Part shown: in pieces, positions 57,489 to 64,000 of the stretch
How the letters are laid out: each line of letters opens with the position of its first letter
Position numbering within the stretch: position 1 is the stretch's first letter
Assembly (NCBI GenBank): GCA_002897115.2
Contig: BCIH01000004.1
Span: 550,450 to 614,449 of the forward strand
Reading direction: 5' to 3'
Length of the DNA: 64,000 nt
From: Prototheca cutis
Taxonomy: Eukaryota; Chlorophyta; Trebouxiophyceae; Chlorellales; Chlorellaceae
Position numbers and translations under genes: made by a program
The notes under the pieces: model-generated
Database searches by the model: none
Told to the model about the DNA's origin: nothing
Seen by the model: only the letters and a program-made list of their open reading frames with translations

Positions 57489-58604
57489 GCCACGCTGCAC
57501 CCAACACAGCACCCCGAGCTGCGTGGGCATGGCCCCTCGAGTTCGTCTTGACAAGCCGCCATCCCAACTTGCGTGGACTGGGACAGCAATAAACTTCTAA
57601 AACATCCCTGTCCCACTAGGTTCCTTTGATCTTGCTCTTACCGAGATGCTGGGATACTTCATGTCGTTGCCCGGGTGTGGTAAGCGCCGTGCTTCCATGC
57701 GATGCTCAGGACAATCCCCACCCCCGCGCTCCCCCTTACCACCACTCCCAGTTGCACAGATCTGAACATTCGGCCAAGAATACCGCCTTGCTTCTCCCAT
57801 GCATTATTTTGTCGGTGGTTGTGACTCGTCCCTGCCTTGCATGTATGCCATTGCAGCTCTATTTAGATGTTGTCTCTCAGATTGAACTGTGCAACCTGCA
57901 TGTTACGTTGCCCTCCGAGGCGGAGTCCCATGGTGTTTCAGTTCAATCAGCTGCCTCGGGATTCTCATCACGGGACGAGAAAGTGCATAGATGCGGAAAC
58001 GTCCTGAAACTTGGTGGCAGGCATGGATAGCGGTTTCAGAGTAAAGATGCCGATCTTGTTCACGAAGCGGGGTCAGCACTCTGGCTGCACGGCTCTTGGA
58101 CTGACCAAGCATACTGTAAATGTTGCTGGTTTCCTTCGAAAGCAGTAGTTTTATTGATGACCATGCAATATCTTGCAAGATTGCAGCGATGTGTAGTCCC
58201 TCACCTGATCTGTAGCGATGTGGTTTCCTATGGCGTGGGATGGTCAACTCAGGTGACCGTGGCAGGGCGCGGCGAAACCTTTCCCAGCGTGGTCCCCTGC
58301 ATGTGGTGGGGACACTGCACTTGCCGGTCACAGACAAAGCAATGGCATAGCAGGTTGGCTAAACTGCACATACAATTATATATGAATCCATTCAATTAAG
58401 GCGGGACTAAACTCTAAGAGCGCACAGGAGCGTCATTCGTGGCGTCCCGACCAAAGCGCACCGGGTCTCGAGTGGACAGCGCTGGCACCATGGTGCGTCC
58501 ATAACGGCGCACGTTGTATGCCTCCACAAACTTGCGGTACACGAATAGGATAAAGCGGTTGGCATCCTTTGGACTTTAATAACTCGACTCGCATCCATGT
58601 GCAG
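57489..58604. other. 1.1-kb intergenic region, no gene recognised
   Basis: Contains the 3' UTR of the unknown gene and the 5' end of the RNA-binding protein gene. No coding frame supported. Confidence 0.4.
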
Positions 58605-60648
58605 GACGGGTTGCTCTACTCCCGATACCTCAAGCCACAAGACATTGTCTTGGTGAGAACGATGCAGACGCCGCATGGGCCATCCGTGCCATGCCATCCC
58701 ATGTCTGTGCCTATTTTTGTGATTTGAATTGCTTCACTGCACCCGACTCGCAGGGCGTGAGTCCGGGCATCCCCAGACCAACCTTTAAGGGCCAAGCGCT
58801 GCCACCGTGTCCTGCAGCAGCGACTGCTGCGCCGGTGCCGACTTTCCACCCACGCGAGGAACCCCCCGTTGATGCACAAGCACCAGAAGGAAAGCAGAGG
58901 AAGAAGGCGCGGTGGACAGAGGAGCAAAAGGCGATGGCCAAGGCGAGGAAGCTCGCAGCCGTCGGGGAGGTGACCCCTGAGCAAGCTGTGGCCGATGGCG
59001 CCCCGCAGTCTGACGAGCAGCCATCCAAACGGACGCGAATGGCCCCCGAGACAAAGATTTCTGGGCCCGGAAATGCTGCAGAAGCTGCTCAGATGCGGAG
59101 CACCCTCGGATTCACCAAAGAGGCCACGAGCTCTGCGCCCGCTGTTCCCGGGGGGTTCTCCTTTGGCTTTCGGCCGTCGGTGGCTGAAGCACAACCTGCT
59201 ACTCCCCCCGTTGAGAGCAGCAGCAGCGAGGAGGACAGTAGCGATGACGAGCCTGCCGCGTCGACTGCCCCGGTGCAGCAGGCCCTAGCAGCTGCGGCTG
59301 CCGACAGCAGCAGTAGCGAGGAGGATTCGTCCAGCGACGAAGATTCGTCCAGCGATGAGGAGGCCGCGCCGGCCCGTGCGGCCGCGCCACCGGCGGTCAA
59401 TGGCGTGCAGCACCAGGGGTTCACCAATGCAGCAGCCACGCGGGCGGAGGACCAGGAGTTTGTCCCTCGCCGGGTGTACGTCGGCGGCATGCCCTACCGC
59501 TTTACAGAGGAGGAGGTGGGTTTGGGATCCTATCTATTATCTATCTTTTGTGCGTGTGCTTGTGTGTGTTGTCCATCCATTTGGGTTGAATGTTTGAGAC
59601 AAGGGTGCAGGGATGCAAGGGACAGCTCTGGCTCCATCACCCTTGCTCTCCCGTGGTCGCACCGCAGATCCGCGACTATTGGAGCTACTGCGGCGAGATT
59701 GAGAGTCTGGACATGATGACGTTCCCCGACACCGGCCGCTTCAGGGGCATCGTCTTCATCACATTTACCACGGTACAACAGCTTGGTGATTTGCTGTTGC
59801 GTGAAGTCTGCTGGACTTGATGCAATGCCTGCACTGCACCTCTGTGACCTGCACCCCTCCAAAAAGATCCACCACCTACCTACCAATGGATGCATATACC
59901 CCCCCCCCCCCCCACCCACACACACACACACACAAAATAAACAAACAAACAAACAAATAAATAAATAAATGAAACTTGCAGGAGGAAGGGTATGAGTCTG
60001 CACTGGGTTGCGACGGCTCCGACTGCGAGGGCCAGCGCATCAAGGTCCAGCGGTGCAAGGGGGCCCCCAACCGCCGGCCAACGGCCACGCCTGCACTCCC
60101 TGCGCCCGCACAAGTGATCGCGCCTACCACGACTTCAACTGTGCCAGCGACGCCGCCGGTGAGCGCCGAAGCATACGGCTATGCCGCCGAGCCGGGTCGA
60201 CCGGCGCGGGCGGCGCCACGGACAGCGGGCTACCCGGTGGCGTACGTTGGCAACATCGCCTACGACGTGGACGCCACAGCCCTGGAGCGCCTGTTTGAGC
60301 CGTATGGTGTGACACAAGTCCGCCTGCACACCGACAAAGATACCGGCAGGTCCAAGGGATTTGCACACATTCACTTCAAGTAAGAGGAAGTTTTTTGGGG
60401 AAAGGGGTTGGAAACTCGAGCGGGCGGTTCCTTTTTCCAGACCATTCCAAAAAGAAAAATTCTTTGATGTGGCCAGAATGTGGCCTTGCATGATCACAGG
60501 CGCCGACGCATGAACCCCTTACTTGTAATCCCCGCTGCACTGCAGGGATGATGCATCGGTGGACAGGGCCATGGAGCTGAATGGAACCCAGCTCATGGGC
60601 CGCAGCATCAAGATGGGCCATGCCCAGGCCAAGAAGAACAACCAGTAG
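58605..60648 (+). CDS. Two-RRM RNA-binding protein, nucleolin/PHIP1-like
   Basis: Exons: 58605-58652 (tentative), 58754-59515, 59668-59772, 59982-60379, 60546-60648; main exons in phase to TAG. N-terminal half: basic stretch (GKQRKKARWTEEQKAMAKARK), then repeated acidic serine clusters (ESSSSEEDSSDDE and two more), a nucleolin-like architecture suggesting CK2 phosphorylation and nucleolar location. RRM1 with RNP2 RRVYVGGMPY and RNP1-like GRFRGIVFITF; RRM2 with RNP2 VAYVGNIAY and RNP1 KGFAHIHF; C-terminus MGRSIKMGHAQAKKNNQ. The MTFPDTGRFRGI wording is close to plant PHIP1, which has been linked to phragmoplastin and mRNA at the cell plate; nucleolin or Nop13-type function is equally possible. 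The start codon lies upstream and was not identified. Confidence 0.82.
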
Positions 60649-61002
60649 GAGGAAATCAGACTGTGGAGTGGCGCCACCCTGTGGGGTGACAGGCTTCACT
60701 TGGTGCATGGGGGTGTAAACTACACGCATCAATGCGTGACAAGAAGCAGATTCATGTGCGCTGGTAGGCGATCCAGAGCCGGGACAGCAGAGTGAATGTC
60801 CCGGCGCGGAAAAGGCAGTATCCGGTCGATGTATTCCTATGATCACGACGCAGACAAGCCCCTGCCACTGTCGTGCGTACTAGATAATGTCGATGAATAT
60901 CACATGACCCATTGATGAAAGACAGAGCACCAACGGCACGAATTCGGACATCAATCTGAGTTGGGCGGGCCAGCTGGATCACTTTGCCCGGCAGACCTCG
61001 CC
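60649..61002. other. Intergenic between the RRM protein and NOL-like gene
   Basis: 354 bp in tandem orientation (+/+). Holds the upstream gene's 3' UTR and the reductase promoter; no other feature seen. Confidence 0.45.
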
Positions 61003-62288
61003 ATGGTCGACGGGCCGTCCTTTGGGCTTGGATTCGTTGCCATACCGGCCCTGTTGCTTGTGGCACGAGTCGTGAGATGTGGGCTCAAGCGGGTATCCTT
61101 CCGGCCCGACTCCAAGCCCCATGCTGCGGGCATGAAGGCGAGTGCGATGGGCCAAGGCCTGGTGATGCGTGATCATTGAGAACCCCCGCAACGGCGTTTG
61201 CCGTGGCAATGCGCGCTGTAGTATGTAATAGAGGTATTTCAAATGTTGCATGACTGCCGCAGGTTGTGATCACGGGCGGCACCCGGGGTCTGGGCCTGGC
61301 CCTGGCCAAGCAATTTCTGTCCCTGGGCGATGACGTGGTCATCTGTGGCCGGGATGCCGCCAGGCTGGATGCCGCAATTCAAGAGCTCAAGGGGGCCTAC
61401 CCCGGGGCCGTCGTGGCCGGGGTGCAGTGCGATGTGTCCAAGCCAGAGGACGTTGAGAGGCTGGGGCGGGAGGCCCTGGCGGCCCTGGGCGGTGCCATCG
61501 ACATCTGGATCTGCAATGCTGCCCAGAGCGCCAGTTCCCGTGCGCCCCTGACGCAGACCAGCCCCGAGGAAATCCAGGCGATTGTCGGCACAAACCTAAC
61601 TGGCAGCATCCTCTGTGCTCGTGAAGCCATGAAGCACATGGCCAACCCGGGCTGCACCCCAGGGAAGGTAGGATCCTCAGGGTCTTTTGTTAAAACTCCT
61701 GCATTGGACAGCAACTTCGTGCGCACATGACCGTGCACACGAACATTCAGACACAAACACCTGTTCCGAACCACCGCAGCTCTTCTTGGTGGACGGCAAT
61801 GGCGCCAGGGGCACAGCCACGCCGCACAATCCGGTTTACGGGGCGACCAAGCGAGCCCTCACACAGCTCAAGGATTCACTGGCGCAGGCCTGCGCTGGGA
61901 CGCCACTGGGTGTCCACATCTTCTCGCCGGGAATGGTGGCCACCAGCCTCCTCCTCCGCATGGGTGACACAGTCAGGGCTGGTGCGTGGCTGTTTTTTGT
62001 GAGGTTGTTCGTGCGTTTCAGACCTGGGTCATGTCACCGAGCACAGTCATGAGCGCCAACATTACCACCACCATCGCTGCTGCAGCCAAGTTCATCAACA
62101 TCCTGGCGGAGGACCCAGAGGTCGTGGCGGCCTGGCTGGTGCCGCGGCTGCGGGGGGCCACGGGCAACGGAGGCTACCTCAGATACCTCACCCCGCCAGA
62201 AGCAATTCGAAGGTTTGCCACGGCCCGCTGGCGGCGCAGCAGGTTCATACCAGAGTCGGGCGCCGCAGCTGGGTACACCCGCATCTGA
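61003..62288 (+). CDS. NOL: Chlorophyll(ide) b reductase-like SDR (NOL/NYC1 family)
   Basis: Short-chain dehydrogenase of the family converting chlorophyll b to 7-hydroxymethyl chlorophyll a, the first step of chlorophyll b breakdown. Exons: 61003-61137, 61263-61667, 61780-61981, 62086-62288; 314 aa, in frame. N-terminus has a hydrophobic helix (GFVAIPALLLVARVV), then the NADPH motif TGGTRGLG, CDVSKPED, NAA, active-site YGATK with Tyr and Lys, and VHIFSPGMV. NOL/NYC1-specific blocks: LFLVDGNGARG after the fourth strand, KFINILAEDPEVVAAWLVPR and YLTPPEAIRRFATARWRRSRF. Intron 1 is GC-AG (AAG|GCGAGT at 61138), the only site that keeps frame. A longer 5' targeting exon may exist, since NOL and NYC1 are plastid enzymes. 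Confidence 0.88.
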
Positions 62289-62497
62289 GCTGGCCTGAGC
62301 CCTACGCCGTTGTTATTCGGGAGAATGCGACACAACTACCAGAGGCACAAGCCCTGCTGAACCAACTCTGCCTTGCTGATGACTGTATAACAAGGACTGC
62401 GACTGGTGCCCTTGCCTGACATTGTATTGTCCTGTGACTATCTGGCTGCAATCATTCGGTGACCCAGGGTTTGTCACACTTATGTCAGGGGGAAGCA

Positions 62498-62640
62498 TAC
62501 CGTGCAGGGCGAAAATAATGCAACCAGCTCAGCCGGCAACAGCGTCACATCACCCCGGGGGTTGCTGGGCATCACTGATGAAATTTTCACTCTGCATGGC
62601 AATAGGAAGGTGGACCACCTCAATGATGGACCACCTCCGG
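62498..62640 (-). ncRNA. Candidate guide-RNA scaffold (fRNA/omegaRNA-like) at Fanzor 3' end
   Basis: The last about 140 bp of the element are non-coding yet closely match 21706-21851 of the truncated copy, more evenly than the GC-rich repeats next to them. In TnpB and Fanzor systems the guide RNA scaffold lies at the element's 3' end and the guide is read from flanking DNA. Position and conservation fit that; no expression evidence or covariation is available, and plain terminal-sequence conservation is the alternative. Confidence 0.35.
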
Positions 62641-62800
62641 GACTGTTTTCCCTTCCCGGGCCAAGGAGCCGAGAGCTCGTTGCCCCGGGAAGGGAGCCCC
62701 CAGGGTTTTTACCCCGGGGCTGCTTTCCCTTTCCGGGGAAGGGAAGGAGCCCCGGGAGTTCCCACCCCCGTTGGAAGGCTATAACCTCCCAGGATGGATT

Positions 62801-64000
62801 TTACTGCGGCGCTGGCCGCCGGAAGCGGTCCGGCCGCTCGCCGGTCTTCCGCAGGTGCTCCACGATGTGCCTCATGTTCAGACACGCCATCAAGTCTCTG
62901 TTCCAGAGACGATGCTCNCCNTTNGGNGGGCGGCACNTCTCGTTGGTGCAGCGCAGCAGCCCGTGGCACACCACNTCGGGCGTCTGCTCCCTGCGGTACG
63001 GGCGTGGGTTGGGCACGCGGAGGAACGTCTCCACCGTGCACTCCTCGTGTTCGCAGGCCGGGCAGCGCTTGGAGGTGCGGAACTCGTCGATGAGCACGAC
63101 GTTGAACCCCGCCTTGACCAGCGCCCGCAGCAGCCCGACGTGTGGCATCGGCTCGTGGAAGCGTGCCGGGCCCGGCGAGCAGTCGCCGACGACCAGCGTC
63201 GCGCCGTTCGCGAACTTGCGCAGGCGCGCGATGACCGCCGCGTAGGCCTTTTGCCGGTAAATGTATGCCCAAAGACGGAGCTTCCGGAAGATGGGCTTGG
63301 CATAGTGCTTGCTGAGCGTCGCCTCGACTTGGCCGAACACGCGCAGGTACGCCAAGAAGTCTGCCACAGTGCAGGCCCTGGCCCCGTTGGGCGCCTCGGC
63401 GGCCAGGCGCTGCAGGGCCTTGCGCACACCCTTGGTCATGAGCCTCCGGAGCAGCCTCCGGAACTTGCGCGACCGTGTGAGGAACGCCCACTCCCTGCTG
63501 CTGATCCGCATGGTCAGGCGGCATCCCTTCTTGTGGCCCGAGTCCTCGTGCATGCAGTACATCAAGTCCCCGCGGCCGGGGTCGATGAACACACACTTGC
63601 CGAGCTGCTCTAGCTCCTCGGGGCTGAGGTCATCGACGTAGCGCAGGCCCTCGAGGCCTCGGCGNTTCACGACNCTGCGTCGTGCGGCCGGCTGCTGCGC
63701 GCCCGCGCGGTCCTGCTGAGGGGGGTCAATGCCGTCCGACTCCGCGCTAGCGGCGGTGCCAGCAGCAATGCTGGCGGCCCTGCCACGAACCACGCGGGAG
63801 CCGGTCGCTCCCTCTGCCTCGACTCGCGCGGCGCGGGTGCTGCCGCCGCCGTCCTCGTTGTCATTGCTGTTGTCCCCGCCATCGCCAGGGAACTTCCGTT
63901 TCGCAGGCGGCGCGCGGCTGCTGTCGCCTTCGTCACCCATGTCACCGCGGCCCCCGCCGCCAGCGCCACCGCCGCCAGCACGGCGGTGGCCTCTGCCGCG
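62801..64000 (-). CDS. Fanzor protein (TnpB-like, RuvC nuclease), partial at N-terminus
   Basis: RNA-guided endonuclease family of eukaryotes related to TnpB and Cas12. Open from the window edge to TAA at 62801; numbering here starts at ATG 63940, but the frame stays open 5' of it as an Arg/Gly-rich (RGRG, GGGG) segment, so the start may be further upstream. Residues 1-100 are disordered. Nuclease core: CVFIDPGRGDLMYC (RuvC-I, Asp120), FRRLLRRLMTKGVRKAL and FLAYLRVFGQVEATL helices, WAYIYRQKAYAAVIARL, VVGDCSPG (about 250), VVLIDEFRTSKRCPAC (Asp285, first zinc-ribbon half), CHGLLRCTNE (second half) and LWNRDLMACLNMRHI (RuvC-III, Asp349). This block order and the D-E-F-R-T-S signature fit Fanzor. 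The WED/REC part is not seen, so it is upstream or lost. Ambiguous bases fall at about residues 86, 89, 320 and 331-340 (the zinc ribbon). Confidence 0.85.
   Translation of the reverse strand, partial: RGRGHRRAGGGGAGGGGRGDMGDEGDSSRAPPAKRKFPGDGGDNSNDNEDGGGSTRAARVEAEGATGSRVVRGRAASIAAGTAASAESDGIDPPQQDRAGAQQPAARRXVVXRRGLEGLRYVDDLSPEELEQLGKCVFIDPGRGDLMYCMHEDSGHKKGCRLTMRISSREWAFLTRSRKFRRLLRRLMTKGVRKALQRLAAEAPNGARACTVADFLAYLRVFGQVEATLSKHYAKPIFRKLRLWAYIYRQKAYAAVIARLRKFANGATLVVGDCSPGPARFHEPMPHVGLLRALVKAGFNVVLIDEFRTSKRCPACEHEECTVETFLRVPNPRPYRREQTPXVVCHGLLRCTNEXCRXXXXEHRLWNRDLMACLNMRHIVEHLRKTGERPDRFRRPAPQ

Larger units (their letters stand above)
62498..64000 (-). mobile_element. Fanzor element, 3' end defined, 5' end beyond window
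   Basis: Comprises a Fanzor coding frame (64000-62801, minus) and a 300-bp non-coding 3' tail ending at about 62498. The tail is shared with the truncated copy at 21405-21851, and sequence identity stops at the same point in both (around TACCGTGCAGGG read on this strand), giving the element boundary. Between 62640 and 62760 the tail has three imperfect GC-rich repeats with CCCGGG-type palindromes, reduced in the other copy. Twelve ambiguous bases occur within the coding frame, suggesting several near-identical genomic copies were merged. The left-hand (5') terminus, any target-site duplication and any partner transposase gene are outside the window. Confidence 0.85.

Noticed and set aside
57298..57600. 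Open frame containing M-Q-S-F-F-K, looking like a PCNA-interacting peptide
   Set aside because: The in-phase splice 57282-57330 puts this stretch into another frame ending in KKRRRID; the motif also lacks the usual Gln.
62640..62760. CCCGGG-rich repeats considered as terminal inverted repeats of the Fanzor element
   Set aside because: They are internal, about 140 bp from the shared 3' boundary, and are largely missing from the other copy; the true 5' terminus is not in the window to compare.

Overview
This window is nuclear DNA from a GC-rich, intron-dense photosynthetic eukaryote. The best fit is a green alga of the Chlorella/Trebouxiophyceae type. The argument rests on gene content: a thylakoid-type C-terminal processing protease (CtpA), a chlorophyll(ide) b reductase-like SDR (NOL/NYC1), a calcium-dependent protein kinase (CDPK), a plant-type two-RRM protein (PHIP1-like), a CCA1/RVE-type MYB factor and an organellar-type EngB GTPase, beside general eukaryotic genes. 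Genes are compact, alternate between strands and carry short introns of about 80-250 bp. Most of the gene models below were assembled by hand from splice sites, reading phase and family resemblance. In most of them the summed exon lengths stay in frame.

Layout. 1-5.7 kb: 3' part of MCM5 (+), a nuclear-type peroxiredoxin Q (-), and an Hsp70 that stops after its ATPase domain (+). 5.9-7.8 kb: two tandem secreted proteins with a plant LTP-like eight-cysteine pattern (+). 8.4-13.4 kb: a SAP-domain protein (-), SURF6/Rrp14 (-) and EngB (+). 13.8-21.1 kb: coatomer alpha (-, containing an assembly gap) and DDI1 (-). 21.4-21.9 kb: a truncated Fanzor element (+). 22.3-28 kb: a PCO/ADO thiol dioxygenase (-), a small membrane protein (-) and an MFS transporter (+, containing an assembly gap). 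28.4-36.5 kb: CtpA (-), MYB-SHAQKYF factor (-), tafazzin (-) and a YCII-domain protein (+). 36.6-42.4 kb: two J-proteins head to head (-/+) and NAD(P)HX dehydratase (-). 43.6-49 kb: a CDPK with two calmodulin-like regions (+) and a secretory Fe/Mn superoxide dismutase (+). 49.2-53.8 kb: CTF4/AND-1/WDHD1 (-). 54.1-54.5 kb: a divergent Fanzor/TnpB fragment (-). 56.5-57.5 kb: an unknown basic-tailed protein (+). 58.6-62.3 kb: PHIP1-like RNA-binding protein and NOL-like reductase (+). 62.5-64 kb: a large Fanzor element (-) running off the window.

There is no operon logic. Functional themes recur: chromosome replication (MCM5, CTF4/AND-1), ribosome biogenesis and organellar GTPase work (SURF6, EngB), protein quality control (Hsp70-NBD, two J-proteins, DDI1), secretory transport (COPA) and plastid function (CtpA, NOL).

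The most notable content is three pieces of Fanzor, the eukaryotic relative of TnpB RNA-guided nucleases. Two share a conserved non-coding 3' end that may encode the guide-RNA scaffold. Other points of interest are the duplicated calmodulin-like region of the CDPK, the NBD-only Hsp70, LTP-like proteins in an apparent alga, repeated GC-AG introns, and a WD repeat of alpha-COP that appears overwritten by a poly-G run near an N gap.
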